DNA of 64,000 bases from Epiperipatus broadwayi (GCA_028023455.1 JAQFVV010000229.1:1054501-1118500), one strand, 5' to 3'; shown: positions 36,010-48,050, counted from the first letter of the stretch. A program made the numbers and translations. The notes: generated by a model from the letters alone, not told the origin.

Positions 36010-37320
36010 TATTTCTCTAAAATGGGCTATTGGAGAGACTTTTATTTTAAATTGGGTTATTTAAAATTATATATATATAAAGAATATTCATCTCTTCCGG
36101 ATAAATAAAAGATTGGTCGTATCAGCAGTTTGAAGATTCTTGATGTTGATTAGGATGAGCTGTTTTTATGTAATTTACACATGCACACACATTTATATAT
36201 ATATATATTAAATGAATCAATATTTTTCTTCTTATATACTGAAAATAATATCAAAGCTTCATTATTATTTATTATAATCTACAAAAAAATTTAAATGTAA
36301 ATCACAAACTCATCTACCATTAGTTATAAAGTTTTGTTGTTTCTAGAAATAAAGTCTATATGACAATACTTTTTATATCTGGATAGTCAGTCATTAACAT
36401 TCTCCATACTATTTTAGATAATGCTCTAGTCATGTTTACGATATGAAGGATTTCTAAATCTAAATACTAAATTAAAGTACCCACTATAAATACCTATAAT
36501 ATCAGAAACTTGTTTGATTTTTAATTTTATTTTATAATCTGCTGTCTATTGATTACAGTTACTTTTGTTAAGTGAATTCCTCACTAGACAAATTTATTAT
36601 ATATATATATATCATAAAATTTGGGACAGCCACCAAAGATAATCAAAAATTATCATTGAATAAAATATCTGTTATGTAAATTCAGGTTTGCAGTAAAAAT
36701 TATTTATAAATTATGTTACTGTATGATAAGTTCTATATAAAAGAATCTCATTATGCAATAGTAATAACCACCATCATATGATCTGAATTTGAATTCAGAT
36801 TGAGTAAAACTGAAAAGACTTTATATTATAAACAAACATGGAATATTCCTTTGAGATAGCTAGCTTATAGCCAACTTAGATAATCATCAAGTATTGGATG
36901 ATAAACAGATTTAATTATTCTTAGTAGAGAATAAAAGAAAGATATAACACTGTACATTTATCATCTTGCAATTGGAAAGCCTGGTAAGTATAGCTTTAGC
37001 TTTTACTGTTCTTCTATGAGGAGCTATTGAAGAGGCTGTAGCGCTTCAGAGTACTATTTAAATGTTATTTTATATTTTAGGATAAGTCCTCAGTTGGAAG
37101 ACAGTGGAGATATCTGGTATAAATTCCTTCTGATCAAGAGTAATGCTGTGGCACTGGCCTTTGCTTGTGGTTTTAGTGTCTAAATAATTAAAGATACATG
37201 ATAATTTTTATGTTTGTTTTTCGTCATCCAACATTCATTTTTAAATGTTTTTAGAAAAATTTAAACTTTATTTAAACTTTTCAAATACCTTTAACTATTG
37301 GAATTCAAAACACTCTTAAC
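36010..37320. other. AT-rich stretch, no gene seen
   Basis: Only short AT runs are evident. Confidence 0.5.
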
Positions 37321-37370
37321 CAACATTGGGCAGGATAGTAACACATAAAGAAAAAAGAAGAGCATTAACA

Positions 37371-37489
37371 CTCAAAACATTGTGTGTTATATAATAACCT
37401 GTGTGCTATTACTAGCAGTTTAATGTATTTAGAAAGTTCAAATAGTTTGAATTTTTCTAAAAACATTTAACAATTAATATTAGATTATG
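37371..37489 (+). repeat. Second copy of the 1.66-kb dispersed repeat
   Basis: It shares ctcaaaacattgtg, acctgtgtgctatta and the following ctaaa(a/g)acatt...taatattaga blocks with 1665-1778. Confidence 0.55.
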
Positions 37490-37879
37490 GAAGTACAGTG
37501 ATAAACTTTATAAGTCTTTTACTTTTCTGAGATATATATTTAAACAGTTAATAGTAATATATCAAAAAAATCTATAAATGTCGTTTCTGTTTGAATTTTT
37601 AGTACTTCTGGTTGTTTGTGATCAATTCTTTTGATTCACAATATTATTAAAATTAGCTAATTTAAACTTTGAGAATTTAATGGATTTCTTCAATTCAACT
37701 TAAATAAGTCAGCAAACATTTGCTTACTGAAATGAAAGATTTCACTTTTCTTTCATATCATAAAAACTTTAAACAACCATGAAGATTAAACAATTTTAAT
37801 TCATTAATTACTATAATACTAGAACAATTGACATTTTTGCTCCTTTGAAAATAAAGAAGGTAAAACGTTTTTTTAAAAA

Positions 37880-37996
37880 GATCCTTATAATTTTTCTTCT
37901 TTTTTTTTCATGCGTCACAGCATCGGCCGGGAAGCGAACCCGGGACAACTGCTTGTAAGACAGCCGTGCTGACCACTCGGCCACCAATGCTTGACA
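37880..37996 (-). mobile_element. tRNA-derived SINE, best preserved cloverleaf
   Basis: On the minus strand GCATTGG pairs with CCGATGC as a 7-bp acceptor stem. GCC/GGC forms the D stem, the anticodon loop reads CTTACAA, and CCGGG/CCCGG encloses TTCGCTT as the T arm. A and B boxes (tggccgagtgg, ggttcgcttcc) are intact. An A-rich tail follows (T run 37901-37908). Flanks share ataatttttcttct (37887-37900) and ataatttttgttct (37996-38009), a 14-bp target duplication with one mismatch. The 68-codon frame across it is incidental. Confidence 0.8.
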
Positions 37997-38200
37997 TAAT
38001 TTTTGTTCTTTATTCACTGAGGATAAGAAATGACCAAATAAAACATTGGTTTCTTATATTGTTTCCTACACCTAAATAAATAATAGTTAATTATCTAATA
38101 ATTATTTAATTTTACAATAAATATCCATTGCTAATATGTTCTTGGTTATTTAAATTTAAAAAATTATGTGACGTCGTTTCCTTTTACAGCAGCAATATAT

Positions 38201-38232
38201 TACTACTATCACTACTACTAATGCTACTATTC

Positions 38233-38278
<46 letters not shown>

Positions 38279-38332
38279 CACTACTACTACTACTATTACT
38301 ATTATTATTATTATTATTTTTTTTTTTTTTTA
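38201..38332 (+). repeat. (ACT)n(ATT)n T-tract microsatellite
   Basis: About 30 ACT/CTA triplets with few interruptions pass into ATT triplets and a poly-T run. The long leucine-rich frame here (38128-38376) is a repeat artefact. Confidence 0.95.
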
Positions 38333-38339
38333 TTAATCG

Positions 38340-40320
38340 CCAATCAAATCAGCATCAATTACAGTCATATAAATAGTATTTCTTCAGAATAAGTTATCAT
38401 TAGTTTTAGTTTGTTGTTTTTTTTCACTTTTGTGTAATTTACAATGAGTATGTGATTGATGACTATCCATCTTATTGCTAGTTGTTCTTTTCACTTTAAC
38501 GCTTTTAAGTGTTATACACTTTTCTAACATATTTCATCATGTCATATTATAACCAAAATATGACAACTTTAATTTTATTTGGATTTCAAAAGGAAGTTCA
38601 AGTCTAATCTAAACAAGGATCTATTTGTTTTTTTTTTCTGTACATGTTTTTATAAAACCTAAAATTCCAAATCTTTTCCAGTGTCCAATTTTCATATTCA
38701 TAGAAAGTTACAAAAATTATTATAACTTGAACAATTGTAATCTTCATCAAGATATTTTTGAATGAGTAATTTTAAATGTTTGAACTCAAAATGATAAAAT
38801 ATAATTGTACATTGAACAAAATATGGCTTTTCTGCCAAATGATTTACACTCAAAAAATGGTTTCTGGTCAGATGTAATTAAGCTTAATAAAAAAGCATTA
38901 CTCTATTAACCACCAGAGAGGGGAAATGAGATCAGATCTGTATTTTTTATCTTAAATAAAGAGGAAAACATAATTTTCAAGTGAAAAAGTTTCAAAAAAA
39001 TTTTGATTTGTTTAATGTTAAAACATCACTTGGCCTCCAAAGTAATTTTTATGAGGTATTTTGATACTACAAATAAAATTCTACTTTTGTTTATACCTGC
39101 ATTTTTTTGTTCTTTTTTTTTAAATCATGAAGTAGTAGTAGTAAAGTAACTTTTCAAGTGTTCGGCTGTTTTATATAGATGCTTTGTAAAAAAAAAAATT
39201 GTGTTAATGAGTAATATATTTATTTGCCACACTATGAAGCTATAAAGTAGAATTGAATCCAGTGAAGTAAAACTTCAGTCATAGATAATCTTATAATATT
39301 TTCATATAATTGATTTATAAACAATCCAGCTACCCATCTGGTACTGGTTGATATACGGTTATTTATTATTAACTGGAAAATATTAGTACTCGGTTATATA
39401 ATCTAAAAACATACAGTTGGTAGAGATACTTTATATTTTAGGATTTACTTTTTTAGACATGTTTTTAATTTAATCCAGGCTAGTCACAGATTTTGGAGGT
39501 CAAGATTAATAAATTATAGCTTCAGTTCTAATACATCTTTTGTGTAATAACCATTCGATTATTCAGCTCTGTATTTTTTGCTTAAGAAGTACATTGAAAG
39601 ACATTGAGCCCAAAAATCATGAATTGTGATCCATCTCTATCTGTGCCAGTGTTCAAATTTATTATAAATTACAAAATAATGAACCATTGAATTATTTTTT
39701 CTTAGATTTTGTATGTTCTGAATAGCATGAACATAAAAAAGCCTTATATTATTTAGCAGTGACAAAAATTTCTGGAATGAAATGCTACCTCTCATTTTAG
39801 AAACCACATAATTTCATGAGTAATTACATGATTATTTTTATAATGATTTAAATGGTGTTTAAATAATTTATCGATGTAATAATTTATTATGTAATAATAT
39901 AAACTTAATAGTTGAGATTTTGTTTTATAAATTGTCAGTTAAATAGACTTATTGCTTTAATAGAATAATAGGATCTACAAATATAATAGCAAAAGATCTT
40001 GTATACAAACATCCAAAGGTAAATAATAATGGCTGTCTTTCGACTGTGATCAACTTGTTTTGCTTCAAACACTCACTCAGAAATATGCAAATCTATGGAA
40101 ATAGTTAATATAATAAATTGTGTTCAGTTAAGTGCATTATTATTACAACTGCATGCGATAAAAGATACAGAAGCTGATTAACATATCTGGATTCCCATAT
40201 TTCTTAACAATAATCTATGTGTTGTGATAAGAGTACCACGAACATGAAATTTTTTTCAAAGTTTTCAGTTAGATAAATTTAATACACTGTACAGACTTAC
40301 ACACACCTGTACATATATAA
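38340..40320. other. AT-rich stretch, no gene seen
   Basis: No repeat pair or coding pattern was recognised. Confidence 0.5.
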
Positions 40321-40433
40321 TATAATATAAGATACAAGGATTCGAACACAGACTTTCACACGACCCTCAACTCTCCATGCCATCTCATATTGCTGACTCA
40401 CCTGATCACACACTTGTTGAACAGATAAATAAT

Positions 40434-40478
40434 CACCAATATATGTATTTCATGCTAAACCAGCAATCATCAGTTGTG
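40434..40478 (-). ncRNA. Hammerhead ribozyme-like core, left arm
   Basis: The minus strand has CTGATGA (40467-40473), a TGCT/AGCA helix II with a GGTTT loop, GAAA, then ATACATAT with cleavage predicted just before TTGG. Helix I keeps three pairs (CAA with TTG). The core is fully canonical. Confidence 0.6.
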
Positions 40479-40492
40479 AAGATAGTAATCTG

Positions 40493-40538
40493 AACCAACC
40501 GATGATTGCTGGTTTAGCATGAAATACGTATATTGGTG
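40493..40538 (+). ncRNA. Hammerhead ribozyme-like core, right arm (U4 changed)
   Basis: Helix I ACCAA (40494-40498) pairs with TTGGT (40533-40537). The core reads CCGATGA, so U4 is C. Helix II is TGCT/AGCA, GAAA follows, and ATACGTAT forms helix III. Confidence 0.55.
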
Positions 40539-41319
40539 ATTATTTATCTTTTCAACATGTGTGTGATCAGATGGGTCAGCAATATGAGATGGCATGGAAA
40601 GTTGAGGATCGTGTGAACGTCTGAGTTCGAATCCCTTATATATTGCATAAATTGTAATTTAAGCGATTTAAAAAAAAAATTGCCCCTAAATGAACACAGA
40701 TACATGATTTGAAATTTTTGTTTTTATTAGTGATGTACAAAATGGACCAACAATAGAAAAATTAAATCTGGCCGCAGTTTCCATTTTTCTGAGATAAAGA
40801 AAAATTTTTAATATATGTGTGGATTGTGGATCATTTGGAGACAATTTAAAAATTTGATGAATAATATGACTTCCTGTAGCAATATGAGAGCATTTACCTT
40901 TTTTTATTTTGATCAGACATATTAGTAAGATTAAATTTAATTCGTCGAAAATATCAACATGTGCTATGGAAGTGTTTGAGAAGTGAATTCATTTTCTATA
41001 AAATTAGAGTTAGCTAAAAATAAATATTGGTCCATACAGATACATAATACCTGCCATGATGAAAATTTTATAGTGATTAAATTCAGACCTGTTTAGTTAA
41101 TTAGAAATCTAGTGATAATAAGATAAAGTAATCGCGATGGTACAATCTAATGCTATGATTTTGCTGTTTATTTTATCTGCGGAAACACATGGATCAACTC
41201 CTCTAACAAGCCAGCAAAGATTGAATTTTATAGAATAGGACAACTAGGTAAAAAAATGTGATCCTGTCCAACATTTTTCAATAAATAATATGAGATTTCA
41301 GCTTAAATTTATCTAAGCG

Positions 41320-41550
41320 AGATCTGTAAATAGAGGGATTTAAACTCAGGATTTTCAATCTATTCATCCTCCACTCTATCTCAAGCAACCTTTATACATG
41401 ATCACACAATATAAAAAAAGATGCATAATTTCCAATATTCGTTCAGAACTAGTATTTATCAATTAAGCCCGATCATAATCTCCCACACATATATACAATC
41501 AGTGTTCAGTATATATTAGGATAGCAATTCTACAAACTTTAATGGACAGT
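41320..41550 (-). repeat. Inverted partner of the 51.27-51.55-kb segment
   Basis: 41498-41545 (gttcagtatatattaggatag, then actttaatggacag) is similar to the reverse complement of about 51490-51555. The rest of the interval carries a tRNA-like ctgagtttaaatccctcta on the minus strand. It appears to be part of the larger repeat that contains the HHR-SINE unit. Confidence 0.5.
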
Positions 41551-42009
41551 AGAAAGAATCAACCATGAAAAAAATTTTCTGGCAATAGTCGACTGCCAAT
41601 TAGAAAAAAAAAATAGATTGGTTATATAAAACAATATGATTTGGGGAATGTGATCTGTCAATAGCTATTAAAACATGAGTAATTTATCAAAATATAAAAA
41701 TATCTCATTAATATGTGGTTTAATATCATATGAGCTGTAATGCAGACTAAGTGCAAAGAAACAATTTCGAGATCCTTTTGCACATTAGCAAGACATAAAT
41801 AAGATTCTTCCATTATTTATTTTCCTCTGTATAGTCTATCCCAATGGTCAAAATAATAAACTTAAAAACTAATGATTTTTAAATGCTGGTCAACTAAGGT
41901 TAATCAACAGAATGACTCTACCAAAATCACACTTTTCTTTATGTTTGCCGTAATATCATATAAATACAATTTATCCAAACTTCAAACACTTTTTATCAAA
42001 CTTTATTTG

Positions 42010-42050
42010 TACATACACCTACGTTTCGACTGACCTGCAGTCTTCTTCAG
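42010..42050 (-). ncRNA. Hammerhead core in the left PLE terminus
   Basis: CTGAAGA (42050 to 42044, minus) plus one extra A is followed by helix II GACTG/CAGTC around CAGGT, then GAAA, then helix III ACGTA/TATGT around GGTG. Cleavage is predicted after the A at 42010. No convincing helix I pairs in this copy, which may weaken activity. Confidence 0.6.
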
Positions 42051-42991
42051 AGCTATGATATAATGAACAAAAAAAACAACTATATAATAACACCATAAAA
42101 AAAATTTTAAACAATAAAAAAACTAAAAACAACATAAAATATATATATTAAAAACCTGAAATAAATAATCAAACCCATATAAAACAATTAATATAAAATA
42201 AAATGTACTACATAAATAAAAAATAAATATAAATTATACATGTGTATTCTTAACTTTATACATATATACATTCAAGGACAACTATTAATCTAAATATTAT
42301 CTATTTTATTATTATTAACAATCTACTAATTATCTGTATTCTTCATAAACTTAAACTTTATGATTAGTAATTAAAGTTCTTTTAATTTTAAATCATATTT
42401 ATTTTCTTACTCATTCTTCTTTTAAAATTAATATTTTATATTTATTATTGCTGAATATTTAAAACCTATAAACTTTATAATCTTTACACTTACTAAGGTT
42501 ATTCTGATCTTCTAAATAAAATAATGAAAAATCATTTTTTTCAAAAAATTATCTTATACCCTAGCTCCCTCTATTACATATTATTTAAACTAAATATATA
42601 TCCCCTACAACTCTTTATATATATATATATTTTTTTTTTACACTTTAACTTTTATTATATAATACTCATAAATTTATATTATACTTCTTTATATGTTTTT
42701 ATATATATAAACCCTACAACTTTATTTACATATATCTTTTTTTATTTTATATATTTTAACTTTTATCATTATTTTTATATAATTCTTATAAAAAAAATTT
42801 ATACTGTTTTATATGTAAATATTATGCTAAGTTTATTAATTTATTTATTTATTTATTATTTTTTATTATTTAATATCTATAAATATACCTAAATTTATAC
42901 TCCTATTTAACCTAACATTTTTTATCACCCCCAACTTATTTATTAACAATTATCTCTTTACATATTTACCTCTATATATCTTATTTAATAA

Positions 42992-43435
42992 CTATACCAA
43001 TCTCATCCTAATCCCAGAATCTCTATTAAATTCTGGTTTTATCTTTCTTATTAATATAGCTTCTTTTATTTTCCTTTCTTTAATACTTTTTGTATATAAC
43101 TTCATTTTTATTGAACTTTGTGTAAATTTGTGTCCTGTTTCTTTTGTATGTATATATATTGGTGATTTATTATCTGCCATATGTTGTTTTAGTCTTGTTT
43201 TTATAGAATTTTTTGTTTCTCCCACATATTTTTTATCAATCCCACTATCAAGACATTGTTTGCATTTTATCACATATACTCCATTAATTATTTCTTTATT
43301 ATCTTTATTATATCCTATGTATTTGTTATCTATCAAATTTAATAGGTTTTCTCTTTTTTTATTAACTATTTTTGTATTAATTATTCTTTTGTATCTTTTA
43401 TTAATCTTTTTTATAATTTTGTTAAATTTATTCAC
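42992..43435 (-). CDS. GIY-YIG endonuclease domain of the Penelope-like element
   Basis: The 147-residue frame holds a full PLE-type GIY-YIG domain. GVYVIKCKQC (about 52-61) gives the first strand and a CxxC pair. KKYVGETKNSIKTRLKQH (about 68-85) holds the YIG-equivalent strand and the conserved arginine. HTKETGHKF (about 96-104) supplies the histidines of the PLE zinc-binding motif. KEAILIRKIKPEFN (about 123-136) holds the catalytic glutamate and terminal asparagine. The domain nicks DNA for target-primed reverse transcription. The frame is open upstream to about 43480, so the annotated methionine is arbitrary. It is separated from the RT fragment by a stop and frame change near 43495. Confidence 0.88.
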   Translation of the reverse strand: MNKFNKIIKKINKRYKRIINTKIVNKKRENLLNLIDNKYIGYNKDNKEIINGVYVIKCKQCLDSGIDKKYVGETKNSIKTRLKQHMADNKSPIYIHTKETGHKFTQSSIKMKLYTKSIKERKIKEAILIRKIKPEFNRDSGIRMRLV

Positions 43436-43492
43436 TATGATATTATTATTTGTTTTTATTCCTATATATCTATCTTCACTTTTCTTTTTTCC

Positions 43493-43905
43493 TTAACTCT
43501 TTTCATTTTTATTTATCTTATACTCTATTTTTCCAATACTTCTTTTAATTATATATACAGGGAAACCATTCATTTTTAATTCATTGATTATTAAATCTTT
43601 TTGTATATTATAATCTTCTTTCCTTGAACAATACATTGTAGCTCTGTATATTCTTGAATATATACAACTAATTTTATATTTCCTATCAATGTTGGAAAAC
43701 CAATTTGTTATTTTGTTATTAATATTATTCTTTTTATAAACACTTGTCTCAACACACCATTTTTTATCTATCAATTTCTTTTGAAACATTATATCCAGAT
43801 ATGCAATTTTATTATTCTCTTCCTTCTCAACTCTAAATTTTATATTCTCTTCTATTTTATTAATATCATTAATAAACCAGCTTATTTGTCTTTGGCTTTT
43901 TTTTA
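43493..43905 (-). pseudogene. Reverse transcriptase C-terminal fragment (PLE)
   Basis: The frame opens without a methionine inside the right terminal repeat and reads ISWFINDINKIEENIKF, then AYLDIMFQKK, WCVETSVYKK and NWFSNIDRKYKIS, ending in NGFPVYIIKRSIG. These match the segment after the YxDD palm and the thumb region of Penelope-type RTs (FLD...W...VYRK...W.S; NGYP..II). The catalytic motifs are absent because of 5' truncation. The frame stops at 43493, just before the endonuclease frame. Confidence 0.8.
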
Positions 43906-43949
43906 TGGTGTTATTATATAATTGTTTTTTTGTTCATTATATCATAGCT

Positions 43950-43990
43950 CTGAAGAAGACTGCAGGTCAGTCGAAACATAGGTGTATGTA
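43950..43990 (+). ncRNA. Hammerhead core in the right PLE terminus
   Basis: Same fold as the left arm: CTGAAGA (43950-43956), GACTG/CAGTC, GAAA (43973-43976), then ACATA (43976-43980) with TATGT (43985-43989). The arms differ in helix III (A here, G there, opposite U), and pairing is kept as A-U or G-U. Confidence 0.6.
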
Positions 43991-44044
43991 CAAATAAAGT
44001 TTGCTAAAAAGTGTTTGAAGTTTGGATAAATTGTATTTAGAATG

Positions 44045-45600
44045 AATCTAGTTGAAGCTGATTGTATTAAGAGAAAATAAATGTGATAATTTATACAGCT
44101 ACAAAAGTTCTTCAAAAATGCATCTGCAATATAACTAAAAACTATATTCTGAATATTAATAATAAATGAAGGAAAAACAGAAATATTAGAAATATATTTA
44201 CCTTAGTACAGTTGAGTGTTGGGTTAATGAAATGTAATAATATAAGAAATATTTGTCTTAGTATAATTAATATTTATTTAGTAAAATATGATAAAAAGAT
44301 ATGTAATTGACTTAATATAATTGAGTATTGGTCAAATGAAACATATGACAATATAAGAGATATTGAGATATTGTCTTAATACAAGTAATAATTGGTTTAG
44401 TGAAGTATGACAATACAGAAAGTACTTGTCTTAGTATAGTTGAATGCTGTTTTGATGAGATGTGACCCTAAATGTAATAATTTATAAAGTCTATCAGTAG
44501 TTATATCTTTAACTTTTAAATTGATTTAATAAATCACTATTGGTATTTAGTGCTTTAGCAAGTTATGTTTCTGAGTATACAAATAGCTTTCAGGGCATTT
44601 TTTATAATAGTCAAATAAATCTGAATGTTATTTGAACCTTAGCTTATTATTTAACATAGTCCTGAAATCTAACCAAGGTAAAACAGATCTGGATGAACAT
44701 TAATATTGATTGAAATGAGAGTATTGATAACATTATATGCAAACCTTTGTAGTTTATGAAGGTCTTTTTAGCTCAAATTTGCAGTCAATAATAAAGGCAG
44801 GAATATAGTTACATAAAAAAGGATCGAGAATATAATATTGCATAGATAATTATACAATGATAAAAAAAATAGATCCAGCAGAATTTTGCAGTTTAGAAAA
44901 TTTGACGTAAATGGTCGTGGAAAATATAGCAACTATTTAAAATATCCTATTGGAATGATTACTGCAAATACTTGAAATGTTTTTTTTATGAACTGTGCAT
45001 ATGGAAGTAGAAACATCTTTTATTATTGCAGGGAATTGAGTGTCTATAAGATATTTAAAAGCACAGGATTAAATGGATTAAATAACTGATGAGTTTAAGG
45101 ATAGCTTTTTACTGATAAGTATGGACTGCGCTAGTTCTGAATAAAAAGACATGATTTGGATTTTCAATGATAAGTGGGGAAAGAGTATTTATGATCTGAG
45201 ATTTATTATTTTAATAAAAGAATACAACAGCTTTTAAATAGCAAACGTCAAAGTAAAAAGCTCACCATGAACTGTTCTTGCAAGAAATGCCACCACTTAT
45301 CATGTTTTCCAATTGCAGGATGGTATGGTTTGAGTATTTTTGCATTTTTACTTCACTTTATAACTAAGAATAGCTATATACTTTCTTATTAACCAATATG
45401 TGATCACTAACTGAGAAAAAAGTTCCATTTAAAATTTTTATAAATTGTTGATATAAATTTGGAACCAGATAATAAGCTTGATTATTATATCACAAGGTTC
45501 TTGTTTCAGTAAGTATGTAAATATCTCCCAAATGTAGTTGAAGGAAATATGGTTTCAATTGCAATACTTTTTGGTTATTTAATTCCTTTAAAGTTTGCTT
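44045..45600. other. AT-rich stretch, no gene seen
   Basis: A loosely repeated motif (attg(a)gt(a)t(t)gg, then aatgaaatgtgacaatataagaa) recurs from about 44200 to 44465 roughly every 60-70 bp, a very degenerate tandem pattern. Nothing coding was recognised. Confidence 0.4.
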
Positions 45601-45615
45601 ACAAAAATTCTTTAT

Positions 45616-46026
45616 AATAGTGATATTAGCGATTAAGCCAATGCACATGCGCTTTAAAGATAAATTATAAATAAATACTCTCACTTTTCCAGACACAAGA
45701 TATAGTTTTTTAGAAAAGATGGAATGAATCCACCCATCTTAAATTGTAAAGATTTCGCAAGCGGTTCAAGCATAACTAATGTAATTTAAAGTGATTGCTA
45801 AACATCTTCATGCTCTCATTTCCATAGGCTTAAGATTTGCCCATACATAAATGTTTGGGTAGAAAGGATGGGTGGATTCATTCCATCTTTTCTAAAAAAC
45901 TATATCTTGTGTCTGGAAAAGTGAGAGTATTCATTTATAATTTATCTTTAAAGTGCATGTGCATTGGCTTAATCGCTAATATCACTATTACAGTATAAAA
46001 ACATAGCGCTATATAAAATAATATCT
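45616..46026. mobile_element. 331-bp-family fold-back with 14-bp target duplication
   Basis: Arms 45616-45738 and 45867-45989 pair with about two mismatches in 123. The exact string caaaaattctttat flanks the element at 45602-45615 and 46027-46040. Internal landmarks (aatgaatccaccca, gcccatacataaatgtttggg, tataaaataa end) tie it to the 26.1, 56.8 and 59.3-kb loci. Confidence 0.8.
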
Positions 46027-46044
46027 CAAAAATTCTTTATGTTT

Positions 46045-48045
46045 TGGGGCTTTATTTTATTTTATTTGACTGTATTAGTAAACTTCCACACTAATTGATG
46101 TTTATTATTTAAGACAATATTACCAATGAATCAGAATCAAAGTAATGATTTTGAAATTTGAGGAAGCTCAGAGATGAAAAATTTGATTAACTATAGTGGG
46201 ATGATGATACACGTTGCAGCATTTGTAATTAATATTTAGTATTTGAGTTTGGTAAATTGTATGATTTTTTATAAATTATCTAACTGATAATTAGATAATA
46301 AATATTAGATAAAACTAAAAAGAAAAAAGGTCATTGTGTGTCTATTGTTTAACTCTTATCAGTAATCCTATTATAATGATGCAGTGGTTACAGCAACTAT
46401 ATTTTCTCATATTTGAAGTAGTATAGTTACTGCAGTAACGATTAGCTTTGTCACCTTATATTTTTGACTTGATCCAATTTCAAAATTTGCAAGCAATATA
46501 GATTAATCTACATAATTAGACCTGAGTAGATTCATCTTTATAAGATTAGCTTACTGGAAAATGATGCATTGTGATATGACGTCAAACTTCTAAATCACCA
46601 CAATAGAGTAAAATTTTGATATAAGTCATGATAGTATATGCTGTTGTGGGAGTCATTTTTTAGTTTCTATTTGTACTTTAGGTTAAATATCCTATGTTGC
46701 ATTGCATAAATTTTACATCAATGTCTAGTGAACATGGAACAGATGATCAGTTTTTTTAATTTTATAATAAATTTTGAGTGAATTTTTTAATTATACTTTT
46801 GCTGCCTTTTTCTGTTGTTTGCAATTGTATTATATTGTAATAAATATTTTTGCATTTCTATCCAATTCTTATCTTAAGGAAAAGAGTAGATTATATCTGA
46901 TCAAGATTTCCTCGAGTGCCAAATATCATAGAAGGGAAGGAAGGGGGTTAGTTGATAGTAAAAATATCTTCAAAGCATAGTTTTAATTTACTATATATTG
47001 TGGAATATAGCTTACTTCTGGTATTAATTTTAGCATAAATACAATGAACTTATAACTTATAAATTAGCGTCATAAATACAGAACGTTTATTGTTATCTAG
47101 TAAACACTTAATATTTTATGGATATGTAACATTATATAGTGTTGATTGATATATTCTTTGCTAATGCATATCTTTCCTTTATTTTCTGAACCTACAATAG
47201 CCGTTAAAAATAAATAACTGATAAACAGATATTAGACTTAACAGCATTTGTTTCAAATAATTTGTAGTCTAAAGTACTTTCGTTTGGGATTTAGAAAATG
47301 TGTTTCGATATAACATTATAATCAAATGCATGGTTTAAGAAGTCTTAATTTAGCTTAAGATTAAAGAAGTAGCATAATATTGCAGTCTTAACATTTTTTT
47401 TTGTTTAATCATTTTACAGAATTTTATTGTTAACAGATTTGAACTTTATTCGTACTCATTTTATTACAGCTAAAGAGCTGCCAATCTATAAAATATAGAT
47501 GCTCTTAATAAATTTTGTCTTAAGAAAGTTTAATTGAATACATACCACAACTTGTTTGGAAAGATAGATTATCTTAAAAAATACTGAATAAAATTGGATT
47601 TAGTGTAAGGTATAACTTGATATTCTTTGATTTCTAGACGGATCACTGCAATTCTATTGATATTAAAAAATGATATGCACATATAAGGCATTTGTGCAAA
47701 TTTTATCAATGCTTATGTTCCATCGTAGTATTTTTAAATCAATTTTATTAAAAGATCTTTTTTTGTCTGGAGATCCTTAAGGGCATGGAGTAGCAACAAT
47801 AAATGTTGTCTCAAAGTAATTGAAAATAATGTTATTGCTTCTGTATATTCAAATAGTCTGCTGTTGATAAATTTTTAATGTGTGGATGAAATATTGTGGA
47901 ACATATTATAAAAACCTGTCTGTATTTATTCCCAAAATAATGACATTTAATAGATAGTATTCTAGTTGTCATTACAATGCAAAAGAATTTAATATTATAT
48001 GATACTTTAGTTATAAATAATTGCGCCGATCTCATATTAATATGC
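46045..48045. other. AT-rich stretch, no gene seen
   Basis: A small imperfect inverted repeat lies at about 46383-46440 (gcagtggttacagcaactat with atagttactgcagtaac). Nothing coding was recognised. Confidence 0.5.
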
Positions 48046-48050
48046 TCCAA

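Larger units (their letters stand above)
40325..40646. mobile_element. Inverted pair of HHR-bearing SINE-like repeats
   Basis: Arms of about 150 bp (40325-40478 and 40490-40646) are inverted copies with only about a dozen bases between them. Each arm, read outward, has the hammerhead-like head, a gattatttatctttt segment, a tRNA-like stretch and, in the right arm, an intact B-box-like gagttcgaatcccttat (40623-40639). Head-to-head duplication makes a long hairpin. Confidence 0.75.
41962..44038 (-). mobile_element. Penelope-like element with 142-bp inverted termini
   Basis: Arms 41962-42104 and 43897-44038 are inverted copies with only a few differences. Between them, on the minus strand, lie the C-terminal part of a Penelope-type reverse transcriptase (about 43905-43493), an intact GIY-YIG endonuclease frame (43435-42992) and an AT-rich 3' region of about 890 bp. 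Order and domains are those of a PLE. The RT palm is missing, so the copy is 5'-truncated, and an inverted copy of its own 3' terminus has been added at the truncated end. Each arm carries a hammerhead core. Confidence 0.9.

Noticed and set aside
37911-37991. A functional tRNA gene (anticodon position TAC)
   Set aside because: The cloverleaf is good, but sister copies with other anticodons, an A-rich tail and a target duplication point to a SINE.
37811-38017. 68-codon minus frame with a complex-looking N-terminus
   Set aside because: It is a read-through of the tRNA-derived SINE; the same text would arise from every copy.
42524-42892. 122-codon plus frame rich in Phe, Tyr, Ile and Leu
   Set aside because: It is antisense to the AT-rich 3' region of the Penelope-like element and has only low-complexity composition.
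43128-43496. 122-codon plus frame
   Set aside because: It is the antisense shadow of the GIY-YIG endonuclease frame.
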